Part shown: one piece after another, positions 53,001 to 62,858 of the stretch | How the letters are laid out: every line of letters starts with the position of its first letter | Numbering within the stretch: the first letter of the stretch is position 1 | Assembly: GCF_024298905.1 (NCBI RefSeq) | Contig: NZ_CP101154.1 | Coordinates: 124,001-188,000 of the forward strand | Direction of reading: 5' to 3' | Origin: Natronomonas marina | GTDB taxonomy: Archaea; Halobacteriota; Halobacteria; Halobacteriales; Haloarculaceae | DNA length: 64,000 nucleotides | Notes under the pieces: generated by a model | Databases searched by the model: none | Told to the model about the DNA's origin: nothing | Seen by the model: the letters and a program-made list of their open reading frames with translations, nothing else | Position numbers and translations under genes: made by a program

Positions 53001-54734
53001 ATGGTATCACTCGACAGTGTTGCCGAGACCGTCCTCCACAGGCGGTATCTGCGACAAGACGAGGACGGAACGGTGATCGAAACGCCGGACGAGATGTTTC
53101 ATCGGGTCGCAGCAGACCTCGCGACTGCCGAGGCGACGTTCGGGGGCGACGTCGACGCGACCGAAGAGCGATTTTACGAGGCGATCAGCAATCTCGACTT
53201 TCTCCCCTCGTCGCCGGTCCTCATGAACGCTGGAACCGAACTCCAGCAACTCGCCGCCTGCTTCGTTCTGCCGGTCGAGGACTCGATCGAATCGATTTTC
53301 ACGGCCGTCAAGCAGACGGCACTCATCCACCAGAGCGGCGGTGGTACCGGCTTTTCGTTTTCCCATCTGCGCCCCGAGGGCGACGTCGTGAAGAAAACCG
53401 GCGGCGTCGCGTCGGGACCGGTGAGCTTTATGAAAATCTTCGATGCCGCGACCGAGCAGATCAAGCAGGGCGGTCGCCGTCGCGGCGCCAACATGGGTGT
53501 GCTCGAGGTCACTCATCCCGACGTCGAGGAGTTCATCGCCATCAAGTCGGACGACGGCGACGTGCTGCGGAACTTCAACCTCTCCGTGGCGACGACCGCC
53601 GAGTTCTGGGAGGCGTACGCGTCGGGGGACGCCTACGAGGTCGTGAACCCGCGAACGGACGCGGTCGTTCGGCGGGCCGACCCCGATACGATCCTCGATC
53701 ACGTTGCCGAGGCAGCGTGGGAGACCGGTGATCCGGGAATGTTGTTCCTCGATACGATCAACGAACACAATCCGACGCCCCAGCTCGGACGGATCGAGGC
53801 GACGAATCCCTGCGGCGAGGTGCCCGAACTCCCGTACGAGGCGTGCATCCTGGGATCGATCAACCTCGGCCGGCATACCGATGGCGAGGAGGTCGACTGG
53901 GAGAAACTCCGCGAGACCATCCACCTCGGCGTGCGTTTTCTCGACGACGCGATCGAGATGTCGACGTTCCCCGTCTCCGACATCGAGGAGATGGTGACCA
54001 AAACGCGCAGACTGGGCCTCGGCGTGATGGGCTTGCAGGACATGCTCGTCGATCTCCAAATCCCGTATTTCTCCGAGGACGCCGTCGACTTTGCGGACGA
54101 GTTGATGGCGTTCATTCACGAGCACTCGTGGGCGGCGTCCCGGCAACTGGCGGACGAACGCGAGCCGTTCCCGGCGTGGGAGGACTCGATCCGCGAGGAG
54201 CCGATGCGGAACGCAACCACCACGTCGATCGCTCCCACGGGGTCGATCTCACTCATCGCGGGCTGTTCGGCCGGCATCGAACCCATCTACAACGTGGCCT
54301 ACACGAAGCAGGTGATGGGCGGGCTGGAGATGGTCAACGACCGTTTCGTCGACATCGCGACGGAACGGGGCTTCTACTCCGGCGAGCTCATGGAGGACCT
54401 CCACGGTCGAACGACGATCCAGGACGTCGAGGCGATTCCGGACGACGTGAAACTGCTGTTCCAGACGGCCCACGATGTCCCCGCAGACCACCACCTTCGG
54501 GTTCAAGCAGCGTTTCAAAAACACGTCGACAACGCCGTGAGCAAGACGGTGAACCTCCCCCAATCTGCGTCCGTCGAGGACGTCAAAGAGGTTTTTCTGT
54601 CCGCGCGCGACCTCGATATCAAGGGCATCACCGTCTTCCGGAGTGGCGCAACATCCGAACAGGTGCTCGGTGAAAGCCCACTCAAAGAGGAGTGCGTGGG
54701 TGAATGCGATTACGTCGCACCTCGCCAGGAGTAG
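53001..54734 (+). CDS. nrdJ: Adenosylcobalamin-dependent ribonucleotide reductase (class II)
   Basis: A 577-residue reductase. It has SSPVLMNAGTELQQLAACFVLPV (substrate-site Cys), HQSGGGTGFSFS, QGGRRRGANMGVL, the active-site NPCGEVPELPYEACILGSINL with the radical-bearing Cys, and PTGSISLIAGCSAGIEP; GITVFRSGATSEQVLG precedes the C-terminal pair ECVGEC. This is the compact NrdJ/NrdZ type, working with vitamin B12 without oxygen. The ATG at 53001 lies about 30 bp after a TTAAGA TATA-like box, so it is probably leaderless; MHDPSRAM at 52980 is an alternative start. Confidence 0.93.
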   Translation: MVSLDSVAETVLHRRYLRQDEDGTVIETPDEMFHRVAADLATAEATFGGDVDATEERFYEAISNLDFLPSSPVLMNAGTELQQLAACFVLPVEDSIESIFTAVKQTALIHQSGGGTGFSFSHLRPEGDVVKKTGGVASGPVSFMKIFDAATEQIKQGGRRRGANMGVLEVTHPDVEEFIAIKSDDGDVLRNFNLSVATTAEFWEAYASGDAYEVVNPRTDAVVRRADPDTILDHVAEAAWETGDPGMLFLDTINEHNPTPQLGRIEATNPCGEVPELPYEACILGSINLGRHTDGEEVDWEKLRETIHLGVRFLDDAIEMSTFPVSDIEEMVTKTRRLGLGVMGLQDMLVDLQIPYFSEDAVDFADELMAFIHEHSWAASRQLADEREPFPAWEDSIREEPMRNATTTSIAPTGSISLIAGCSAGIEPIYNVAYTKQVMGGLEMVNDRFVDIATERGFYSGELMEDLHGRTTIQDVEAIPDDVKLLFQTAHDVPADHHLRVQAAFQKHVDNAVSKTVNLPQSASVEDVKEVFLSARDLDIKGITVFRSGATSEQVLGESPLKEECVGECDYVAPRQE

Positions 54735-55139
54735 TGCGCACGAAGGCGGGGTTTCTCCGTCGGAGCAACGGAGACGTCACCATCCGTGGCTCCCGAGTCC
54801 TCCCCCAGAGCGATTCGATCGGCCGAATGACACATTGGACTGCCTTCGGAACACGATACAACGGTCCCGTCTCACCGAGATAACGTACGACTGCAGACAC
54901 CGGTGACGTCTCATCGCTCCGGTTGCGTCCATCACGATACCGATACCGAGGTATTCGATGAATCGAGCAATTCGCTTGGGGTCCATGCAGGGTCGCTTCG
55001 CCTCCAGCTAGATACGAAATCCGTGCATCGCCGCGGCCGTGACCACGCGGCCACCTCTCTCCTCGCGCTTTGATCGTTCACGATACGTGTCAAATACCGC
55101 ACAACGTGCTTTTATGCCGACTGCGAGACGTGGCGACTG
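54735..55139. other. 405-bp intergenic region
   Basis: No complete gene is supported. A minus-strand segment near 54900-54986 could read PKRIARFIEYLGIGIVMDATGA, which looks like a scrap of a small membrane protein, but it is not bounded by a sensible gene. The right end carries a TATA-like TTTTATG at about 55109-55115 for the permease gene. Confidence 0.4.
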
Positions 55140-56350
55140 ATGCCGGAGTTACGTCGCGAACTCGGACTCCTCGAAGCCGTCGTCTACGGCGTTGGCCTGA
55201 TTCTCGGCGCCGGAATTTACGCGATTCTCGGCGAGGCGACGGGCGTGACCGGTGGCTCGATAGTGATTTCGTTTCTGCTGGCCGCCCTGATCGCGTCACT
55301 GACGGGGTTGAGCTATGCCGAACTCGCGTCGCTGTTCCCCAAAGCGGAAGGCGATTACATCTACGTTCGAGAGGCGTTCGACCGGGAGATCATCTCGGAC
55401 GTGACGGCACTCGGACGGCTGTTCATGGGCGTCATTTCGTCCGCAGCAGTGGCGTTGGCCTTCTCGGGCTATCTCTCTGCCTTCGTCGACGTGCCGCCAA
55501 TCCCGATCGCCGTTCTCCTCGTCGTCGTCATGACCGGCGTCAACTACTGGGGGATCGAATTGTCTACCAAAATAAACATCCTCTTTACCGGCATCGAGGT
55601 CGCCGGATTACTGATAATCATCTGGATCGCGAGTGGCTCCTGGGGCAACGCCGAGGTCCTCCACGCGCCGAACGGCGCGTTCGGCGTCATCCAGGCTGGG
55701 TTTCTGATCTTCTTCGCCTATCTCGGCTTCGGATCGATCGTCAACCTCTCCGAAGAGACCGAAGACGCGACCGTGACGATTCCGCGTGCGATTCTCCTCT
55801 CTATCGGCATCACGACGCTCCTGTACGTGCTGGTTGGATTGTCGGCGGTTGCGCTGGTCGACTGGCGCGTTCTGGGTCGTTCGGCGTCGCCGCTGGCAGC
55901 GGTTGCCCGGGTCGGGTGGGGACCACTCGGGTCGACGGTGCTCGGTGCGATCGCTCTTTTCTCGACCACCAACACTGTACTCATTCTCCAGATTTCGACC
56001 TCGCGCCTGTTCTACGGCGTGTCGAAATCGGAGTACCATGTGTTCCCCGAGGTCTTCTCTCGCGTTCACTCGACTCGGCAAACGCCCCACTATGCAGTAG
56101 TGGTAGTCGGACTCCTCACGGTTCCTTCGTTTTCCTCGGCGACATCGGAATCGTGGCCGGATTGGCCAACCTCATGCTGTTGGTCGTCTTCGTACTGGTG
56201 AACGCCGCGTTGCTGAAACTCCGGTATTCACGGCCGGATCTGGAACGGGGGTTTCGAACGCCGCTCAACGTCGGCCAGCTGTCGATCACCGCGGTTGCGG
56301 GGCTGGTCTCGTGTCTCGGATTGATCGTGTTCTACGTACTCACGTGGTAA
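55140..56350 (+). pseudogene. APC-family amino acid permease, frameshifted
   Basis: The first ~325 codons (MPELRRELGLLEAVVYGVGLILGAGIYAILGEATG...) form most of an APC-superfamily permease, including FFAYLGFGSIVNLSEETEDAT and TTNTVLILQISTSRLFYGVSKSEYH. At about 56120 the frame changes, and the last membrane segments (SFVFLGDIGIVAGLANLMLLVVFVLVNAALLKLR ... LIVFYVLTW, given here in parts) continue in another frame. A single added base after GLLT restores a 403-residue protein. Haloarchaeal permeases of this type often pair with USP domains, and two USP-like genes lie nearby. Confidence 0.82.
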
Positions 56351-56665
56351 CGTGACTGCCGATTCGAACGACCACTCTGGAGGCTCGACTTCTCCGGGAA
56401 GCACGGTCGTTTGCTGTTCGTGGAAACAGGAAACGCTCCTCCGTCTCCCATCGAATCGGAGTGAATCGGCCGACCACGAGAGCAGCGGCTTGAGGAGCGT
56501 GATGCCGTACATGATCCCGACACCGACGAGAATGATACCGATGGAGAACCGTGTTAGACTCCTCTCTGAACGGTAGATGCTCTACATCGGGCACCGGCTG
56601 AACGAACTACCGGAACGGTGCGAAACGTGGCGGGCTGAAGACGGCGGATGTACGCACCGACGGCT
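56351..56665. other. Intergenic region with a possible membrane-protein remnant
   Basis: On the minus strand, about 56470-56570 reads SLTRFSIGIILVGVGIMYGITLLKPLL, a plausible membrane helix, but a stop immediately precedes it and there is no start codon, so it is at most a remnant. No other feature is seen. Confidence 0.35.
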
Positions 56666-56908
56666 TCAGCGACCGCGAGTTTTGTACGTGTTCACTCCCA
56701 GCACGCTGTTGATCGGACACGTTCTGGTGTAGCTGGTCACGAGCAGAATCACTCCGATGAGCGCGAGTATCAGCGCCATCAGCGCCTGTGGGACCGGACC
56801 CACGGCGACGCGCACCATCCCCGCATAGCCGAGGACCCCTGCGACGAGGGCCACCGCGCCGATCACGAGCCGCGCGATCCGGTCGTAGCCGCCGACGTTT
56901 TTCTCCAT
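56666..56908 (-). CDS. DUF2892 (YgaP-like transmembrane) protein
   Basis: An 80-residue membrane protein starting MEKNVGGYDRIARLVIGAVAL. It has two hydrophobic helices and the C-terminal CPINSVLGVNT that typifies DUF2892 proteins, the membrane part found with rhodanese domains in YgaP. No rhodanese domain is adjacent. An AT-rich promoter-like region (about 56930-56950) is upstream. Confidence 0.9.
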   Translation of the reverse strand: MEKNVGGYDRIARLVIGAVALVAGVLGYAGMVRVAVGPVPQALMALILALIGVILLVTSYTRTCPINSVLGVNTYKTRGR

Positions 56909-57023
56909 GATGAGCCTCCGACCCGTATTTCGGAATTTCAACGTATAAACACCCACGCAGAATCCCACTCGGCGAGGAGAACACCTTTTGCCACCGATAT
57001 TCGGAGGTGCCAGTTCCGGTTCG

Positions 57024-57512
57024 GTGAAGCTGATCGATCCGAAAACGGCGGGGTCGGTCGACGACGGGCCGTGGATTCCCACCGATCGGGAATCCAGGGG
57101 TGGTTGTAAGGGCCACAGAACCCCACCGGACTGTATCAATACCCGACCCCCGGTTCTCGGTGTCGCCTGCGGGATCACGACCCTCCTCCTCGTGGGGGCG
57201 TTGACGATCTCGGTCCTCGGTAGCCAGTACGGCGAGAGCCCCGGCGTCGGCATCCTGGGTCTGTTCAGTGGCGTCGTTGCAGGCCTGATAGCCGCAGTCG
57301 TCGTCGGAGTCACGGCCGACCGCTTCGAGGGGTGGGCCGCGTCGGCGCTCGTCGCCTACGGAACGTTCGGCGCCGCGTTCCTCGGCATTGCAGGAGTACA
57401 GTACGTCAACGTTCCGGGCGCCGACGATCTGTTTGCCTTCCGAATCCACCTGTTGACGAGTTTGCTACTCGCAGTCGTCGTCGCGGGAGTCGACCATCGC
57501 GGGCGGGCGTAG
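57024..57512 (+). CDS. Membrane protein of unknown function, start uncertain
   Basis: The conserved-looking part, NTRPPVLGVACGITTLLLVGA, begins at about 57137 and continues with two pairs of membrane helices, ending VVVAGVDHRGRA. No ATG lies in frame near that point. A GTG at 57024 or a TTG at 56988 would add unlikely N-terminal sequence, and the codon where an ATG would be expected reads TGT. The start may have been lost or be non-standard. Family not recognised with confidence. Confidence 0.5.
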   Translation: MKLIDPKTAGSVDDGPWIPTDRESRGGCKGHRTPPDCINTRPPVLGVACGITTLLLVGALTISVLGSQYGESPGVGILGLFSGVVAGLIAAVVVGVTADRFEGWAASALVAYGTFGAAFLGIAGVQYVNVPGADDLFAFRIHLLTSLLLAVVVAGVDHRGRA

Positions 57513-57631
57513 TTCACCAACGGATGTCGATCAGCGATAGCTGTCGACCATCGACACGATTGCGCGGCCGGCTCCCCTGTCACGGCGCGTGTCTCCACCA
57601 GTCGAGGCGCTCCAGTCGTGGGCTATGGCCG

Positions 57632-58261
57632 CTACGGGGTTGCCTTGATCCCGACGAAGGACCCCTCTCCATACCCTTCTTCGACCGGTTCACGCTCGTC
57701 GAGTTCGCCAGGCCAGTGGTAGATGGTCTGGACGAACTCGAACTCCGAGAATCCCGCAACTTCGAGCGCGTCGACGAGTTCGTCGGTCGAGACGAACACC
57801 GCCTCACGGTAGAACGGGTTCTCCGACTTCTTCTCCTGATAGATCTGACCGACGGGACTGTCCTTGTCGATGTAGCCGATGACGAGCGATCCGTCCGGGG
57901 CCAGCACCCGCCGGGCTTCAGCCAACGTCTGGGGGATGTCGTCGACGAAACAGATCGTCGTGACGATCAGCGCAGTGTCGAACGCCCCGTCTCCGAACGG
58001 CAGCGATTCGGCGACGCCTTCGACGACGTCGATTCCCCGCTCGTGGGCTCGTACCAGCATGTTGCCAGCAGGATCGACTCCCACCTGCATCCCGAGCGGG
58101 GCCGCAAACCGGGCGCTTCCGACGCCGATCTCGACCCCGAATCCCGGCTGCGGAATCAGTCGCTGGAGCGCCTCGACTTCGGACTGATAGGCGGCTTCGT
58201 GTGTGTCGAACCAGCCTTCGTATCGCTCGGTGTATCGTTCGAATGGATCCGTCTTGGGCAT
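57632..58261 (-). CDS. Class I SAM-dependent methyltransferase
   Basis: A 209-residue methyltransferase starting MPKTDPFERYTERYEGWFDTHEAAY. Motif I is GVEIGVGSARFAAPLG, followed by VGVDPAGNML, VEGVAESLPFGDGAFDTALIV and RVLAPDGSLVIGYIDK. The N-terminal FERYTERYEGWFDTHE block recurs in small archaeal and bacterial methyltransferases of unknown substrate. It closes the stress island and is convergent with the membrane protein gene. Confidence 0.88.
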   Translation of the reverse strand: MPKTDPFERYTERYEGWFDTHEAAYQSEVEALQRLIPQPGFGVEIGVGSARFAAPLGMQVGVDPAGNMLVRAHERGIDVVEGVAESLPFGDGAFDTALIVTTICFVDDIPQTLAEARRVLAPDGSLVIGYIDKDSPVGQIYQEKKSENPFYREAVFVSTDELVDALEVAGFSEFEFVQTIYHWPGELDEREPVEEGYGEGSFVGIKATP

Positions 58262-58505
58262 GCTAGTCGTTCGCGCGGAGGCCCCTTACGAGTACTGGAG
58301 ACCGGTCGGCGCATCCCGAGCCTGTTGGTGGTGCTTTCCCTCCGTATCTCCACGCTTCGCCCGGGGTCCGGCATCGATCGCTGACGGGACGCTGCCGCAG
58401 TCGACTCCCTGGCGGTTCGCCGCTGGTCTTTTCGGGGCGCTCCGTGTCGTCGAGTCCCCTTCCTCTCCTCCCGCGGGGTGTCCCGTCTCGCTTCGCGCGA
58501 CGACG

Positions 58506-61124
58506 CTACTCGAACACCAGCACCGTCGTCTCTCCGGCTTCGAGGACGACGACCTCCTCGCCGCTCTCGGCCCGCTGTTCTTCGAGGACGTCGAACATCT
58601 CGGCTTCGACGGCCACCGTCTCGCCGTCGAGGTCGAGTTCGACGTGGCCCTTCGTTTCCAGTTCGGCCTGGAGTTCCGCGGGGTCGGCCGTCTCCAGTGC
58701 GGCGACGACGTCGCCGGCCTGCTCGCGGAACGCCGGCCCGAGTTCGCTGTGATCGACGTCGACGCCGACGGGTACCATCTCGATACTCGGGGCGCCCTCC
58801 TCCATGTAGACCGGCCCGTTGACGGCCTCGGCGAGGTCGTAGGTGTCCAGCGGCCGCTCCTCGTCGAGGTAGACCTCGATTCGGTCGAGGTCGGCGTTCA
58901 GCGGCTTGCCCTCGTCGGACTTCCAGCCCCGGACGCTGGCGGCGACGGTTGCGACGACGGCGCCGCGCTCGGCCGCCTCGGGGTCGGACGCCCGCGGCTC
59001 CGGCCACGCGGCACCGTGGACGCTGCCCTCGGTCGGCAGGTGGCTCCAGATCTCCTCGGTGATGAACGGCGCGAACGGGGCGAGCATCCGCAGTGACGCC
59101 GAAAGCGCCGTGTAGAGGGCGTGCTCGGCGGCCTTCCGCTCGCCAGGTCGACCCTCGTAGAGCCGCCCCTTCACGAGTTCGAGGTAGTCGTCGGCCAGGT
59201 CGTGCCAGACGAAGTCCCGAATCTCCCGAAGCGCGCTGTCGAACCGGTACTCGTCCATGTCCTCGGCGACCGATTCGGCCACCTCGGCACACCGCGAGAG
59301 TATCCAGTGGTCGGCGTCGCGGTAGGCGGGGTCCGTGATTTCGGGAGTCGACTCGTCGACGTGCCCGGCCGCGAACTTCGTGATGTTCCACAGTTTCGTC
59401 TGGAACCGACTCGCCGAGGTGACCTCCTTCCACTGGAACTGGATGTCGGTTCCGGGCTGGCCGCCCAGCGCCATCGCCTGGCGGAAGGCGTCGGCGCCGT
59501 ACTCGGCGACGACTTCCTCGGGCTGGACGAAGTTCCCGCGGGATTTGGACATCTTGTTGCCGTCCTCGCCGAACACCATCCCGTTGATGAGCGCGTCCTC
59601 CCAGGGGTAGGTGCCGGTGACCGCCGCCGTTCGGAGGATGGTGTAGAAGGCCCACGTCCGGATGATGTCGTGGCCCTGCTCGCGCAACTGGACCGGCTCG
59701 AACGTCTCCTCGGGCCAGCCAGCGACGTACAGCGGCGAGATAGAGGAGTCCATCCAGGTGTCCATCACGTCGGTCTCGCCGTCCCACTCGTCGCCGCCAC
59801 AGTCGGGACAGTCGCCGACGGCCGGCGCCTCCGTCGTCGGGTCGACGGGCACCTCCGCCTCGCTCGCTATCTCGACGTGGCCGCAGTCGGCACACTCCCA
59901 GGCCGGAATCGGCGTCGCAAAGACGCGCTGCCGTGAGATGACCCAGTCCCACTCCATGCCCTCCGTCCAGTCCTCCAGGCGGTCGTACATGTGCTCGGGG
60001 TACCACTCGACCTCCCGGGCAGTCTCGAGTATCTCCGCCTCGTCGACCTCGACGAACCACTGCTCCCGCGAGAGGATCTCGATGGGCGTATCGCAGCGCC
60101 AGCACTGCCCGACCGACTGCTCGGTCGGTTCCTCCCTGTCGAGGTGGCCCGACCTCTCGAGTGCGGTCGCTATCTCGTCTTTCGCCTCGTCGATGGTCAG
60201 CCCCTCGAACTCGCCGGCGAGGTCGTCGAGGTGGCCGTCCTCGGTGAACGCCGACCGCAACTCGAGGTCGTGCTCGCTCCACCAGTCGACGTCCTGCTTG
60301 TCCCCGAACGTACAGATCATGACGGCACCGGTGCCGAACTCGGCGTCGACGTCGTCGTCGGCGATGAGTTCGACCTCCTGGCCGAACAGCGGGACCTCGA
60401 AGGTGTCGCCGACGCGGTCGGCGTAGCGCTCGTCGTCGGGGTCGACGGCCATCCCGACGCAGGCCGGCAGCAACTCCGGGCGGGTCGTCGCTATCTCGAT
60501 ACCGTCGTTGTCGACGCCGTCGAAGGTGACGTAGTAGAGCGTCCCCTCGCTGTCCTCGTTTTCGACCTCGGCGTCGGCGATGGCCGTCTCACACCGGGGA
60601 CACCAGTTGACCGGGTGTTCGTCCTGGTAGACGTAGCCGTCGTCGGCCATCTCGACGAAGGAACGCTGCGTCTCGCCCCAGTACTCCGGGGACATGGTCC
60701 GGAACTCGTGGTCCCAGTCCTGGGAGAACCCCAGCGTCAGCATCGTCTCCTTCATCGCGGCTATCTGCTCGTTGGTGTGCTCGATGCACCACTCGCGGAA
60801 CTGCTCGCGGGAGACGTCCGTCCGGTGGATGCCGCGGTTCTCCTCGACCTTGACCTCCGTCGGCAGGCCGTGACAGTCCCACCCCTGCGGGAACAGGACG
60901 TCGTCGCCCCGGAGCCGATGGTACCGGGCCGCGAAGTCCATGTAACACCAGCCCAGCGCGTTGCCGATGTGGAGGTTGCCGGTCGGGTACGGCGGCGGCG
61001 TGTCGATGACGTAGTCGGGCCGCTCGGGATCGTCGTCGTAACTGTAGACGTCGGACTCCTGCCAGTGGTCGCGCCACCGCTGCTCTGCCGCCTCGGGGTC
61101 GTAGCTGTCTGGAACCTCGCTCAT
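58506..61124 (-). CDS. valS: Valyl-tRNA synthetase
   Basis: An 872-residue class I synthetase. The HIGH motif appears as [16 protein letters not shown] near the N-terminus and the KMSKS loop as [10 protein letters not shown] near residue 530. An editing domain lies between them, and the C-terminal anticodon-binding helical domain and short coiled-coil tail complete the enzyme. It charges tRNA-Val. The start [21 protein letters not shown] is typical of archaeal ValS. It is a housekeeping gene, and its codon use contrasts with the island to its left. Confidence 0.97.
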   Translation of the reverse strand: MSEVPDSYDPEAAEQRWRDHWQESDVYSYDDDPERPDYVIDTPPPYPTGNLHIGNALGWCYMDFAARYHRLRGDDVLFPQGWDCHGLPTEVKVEENRGIHRTDVSREQFREWCIEHTNEQIAAMKETMLTLGFSQDWDHEFRTMSPEYWGETQRSFVEMADDGYVYQDEHPVNWCPRCETAIADAEVENEDSEGTLYYVTFDGVDNDGIEIATTRPELLPACVGMAVDPDDERYADRVGDTFEVPLFGQEVELIADDDVDAEFGTGAVMICTFGDKQDVDWWSEHDLELRSAFTEDGHLDDLAGEFEGLTIDEAKDEIATALERSGHLDREEPTEQSVGQCWRCDTPIEILSREQWFVEVDEAEILETAREVEWYPEHMYDRLEDWTEGMEWDWVISRQRVFATPIPAWECADCGHVEIASEAEVPVDPTTEAPAVGDCPDCGGDEWDGETDVMDTWMDSSISPLYVAGWPEETFEPVQLREQGHDIIRTWAFYTILRTAAVTGTYPWEDALINGMVFGEDGNKMSKSRGNFVQPEEVVAEYGADAFRQAMALGGQPGTDIQFQWKEVTSASRFQTKLWNITKFAAGHVDESTPEITDPAYRDADHWILSRCAEVAESVAEDMDEYRFDSALREIRDFVWHDLADDYLELVKGRLYEGRPGERKAAEHALYTALSASLRMLAPFAPFITEEIWSHLPTEGSVHGAAWPEPRASDPEAAERGAVVATVAASVRGWKSDEGKPLNADLDRIEVYLDEERPLDTYDLAEAVNGPVYMEEGAPSIEMVPVGVDVDHSELGPAFREQAGDVVAALETADPAELQAELETKGHVELDLDGETVAVEAEMFDVLEEQRAESGEEVVVLEAGETTVLVFE

Positions 61125-61259
61125 GATTGTGATGCGAAGACCCGTCGGTGGTCGGAACGTGCGTGCGCCTACGGAGAAGACGCGCGGTTACAGCCCACGT
61201 ACTACCGACGAGGTCGCGCCCATACCGATCCGTGGGCTGTTCCCGGTATAAAAGTTCGC

Positions 61260-62738
61260 TTACTCGCGCCGTTGCTCGCCCGGAACCGCGGTGTCACACC
61301 CGTCTCGGACGTCCTCGCAGGCGTACTTGCGGCCGTTCCGACCGTCGAAGGCTCGTTTCGAGCGATAGTGGAAGCTCAGGTGGTCGCCCCACTCGTCGTC
61401 GGCCAGAAGCCGGTCGTCGGCGTCGCCGTATCCCGGTTCGTCCGGTTCCTTGAGCCAGCGGTCGAACCACGCGACCGTGTAGTGGTCCGCCAGGGCGTTG
61501 CCGAACCCCCAGGAGGTCGCGGGAAAGGTCGGCGTCCGCGACCACTCGTAGTGGGTGCCGCCCCGGACGACGAGCTGGTAGGCGGGGACGCCGTCGTCGC
61601 GCCACGCCGCGAAGCCGGTCGACCTGGCGTCGGGGTCGGGCGACTCGACGTGGGGCCGCGGCGTCAGGAAGTAGTCGCCCGACTGGCCCATCGCGGGCAC
61701 ACGGGGTTCGACCTCGCCGCCCGGCACCGTCTCCAGCAGCGTCGCGATGTCCTCGGCCTCCCGCTCGGGTCGCCTGGCCGCGATGTCGTCGCTTTCGCCG
61801 AGGTTGTCCCACGCGACGACGGCGCCGACGGGGTTGTCGCCGCCGGTCGGCCACGGGTCCAGCCCCTGGACGATGCTGGCGCCGATGGCGCCCGCGGAGT
61901 GGCCGGCGATGCCGACCCGAGAGCGGTCCAGACGGTCCGCAACCGGGTTGTACGGCTCGACCGGCGCGCCGTCGCCGCGGTCGTACTCCGCGTTCGGCGC
62001 GTACGGGGAGTCGGGCGTCGACCGGAAGAAGTCGACGGCGTCGACCTGGTTGGTGACGAACACCTCGCCGTCGGCGTTGCCGCCGCGCTGTCCGTCCGGC
62101 GTGACGCTGTCCGAGCGGCCCTGTCCGCGCGGGTCGTAGGTCAACACGACGTAGCCGGCGGCCACCAGCGACTGGGCGGCCCACCAGTAGAGCGGTTCGG
62201 GCGCCTGGACCGATCCGTTCGTGATGACGACGCCAGGCAGCCCACTCGTCGCGTTCCCCCGTCCGTCGGCGGCCGGCGCGTCGGTCGGCGTCCACAGGTG
62301 CCCCGAGAGGCGTGCGCCCTGCCGGTCGTAGAAGGCCACCCGGCGGCGCTCGCCGACGGTTCCGTAGAAGCCCCGCTCGTCGACGTCCCGGTAGAGGTCG
62401 GGGTCGCCCGTGCACTGCTCGCTCCAGGTCGCACAGAGGTTGGCGTGGCTCCGCCAGCCCGGTTCCTCGGCGACCCGCTCGGCGTACCGCTGGCCGTTCT
62501 GCCGGCTCCGCTCCTGCCACCGCCGCATGAATCCCGAGTCAGAGGCCTGCTCGGCCGGTGCCTCCCTAGTCTTCGCGTAGTTGCGGAGCTCCCGCTGGAG
62601 CCACTCCTCGTCGCCGTCGAGCCCGAGGAGGTCGGCTCCCGGAGCGGTAGCCGCTGCCCCACCGCCGGCGACGGCAGGTACGATTCCGGCCGTCGCGGCG
62701 AGCCGCAGCAGGATCCGTCGGGTGTACTGGCGTCGCAT
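61260..62738 (-). CDS. Secreted alpha/beta-hydrolase (Tat signal)
   Basis: A 492-residue exported protein. The N-terminus MRRQYTRRILLRLAATAGIVPAVAGG is a Tat-like signal. The hydrolase core has GLPGVVITNGSVQAPEPLYWWA, YVVLTYDPRGQGRSD, the nucleophile elbow GIAGHSAGAIGAS (Ser), and a late GGTHYEW histidine, so a Ser-Asp-His triad is likely. It resembles secreted esterases/peptidases; the substrate is unknown. A four-Cys tail (CATWSEQC, CEDVRDGC) may form disulfides. Start chosen at the ATG at 62738, because the upstream codon at 62750 is TTG. Confidence 0.82.
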   Translation of the reverse strand: MRRQYTRRILLRLAATAGIVPAVAGGGAAATAPGADLLGLDGDEEWLQRELRNYAKTREAPAEQASDSGFMRRWQERSRQNGQRYAERVAEEPGWRSHANLCATWSEQCTGDPDLYRDVDERGFYGTVGERRRVAFYDRQGARLSGHLWTPTDAPAADGRGNATSGLPGVVITNGSVQAPEPLYWWAAQSLVAAGYVVLTYDPRGQGRSDSVTPDGQRGGNADGEVFVTNQVDAVDFFRSTPDSPYAPNAEYDRGDGAPVEPYNPVADRLDRSRVGIAGHSAGAIGASIVQGLDPWPTGGDNPVGAVVAWDNLGESDDIAARRPEREAEDIATLLETVPGGEVEPRVPAMGQSGDYFLTPRPHVESPDPDARSTGFAAWRDDGVPAYQLVVRGGTHYEWSRTPTFPATSWGFGNALADHYTVAWFDRWLKEPDEPGYGDADDRLLADDEWGDHLSFHYRSKRAFDGRNGRKYACEDVRDGCDTAVPGEQRRE

Positions 62739-62858
62739 CCCTCGATCCAAACAATCACAACTATTCTCAAAGGGTTGTTGGCGCTTCTATCCGGCCATTT
62801 ATGTCGAGTCGCCCGGCGGAACCACAACCCTCACCTGCCGGCGCGTCGAGGACCGGGT

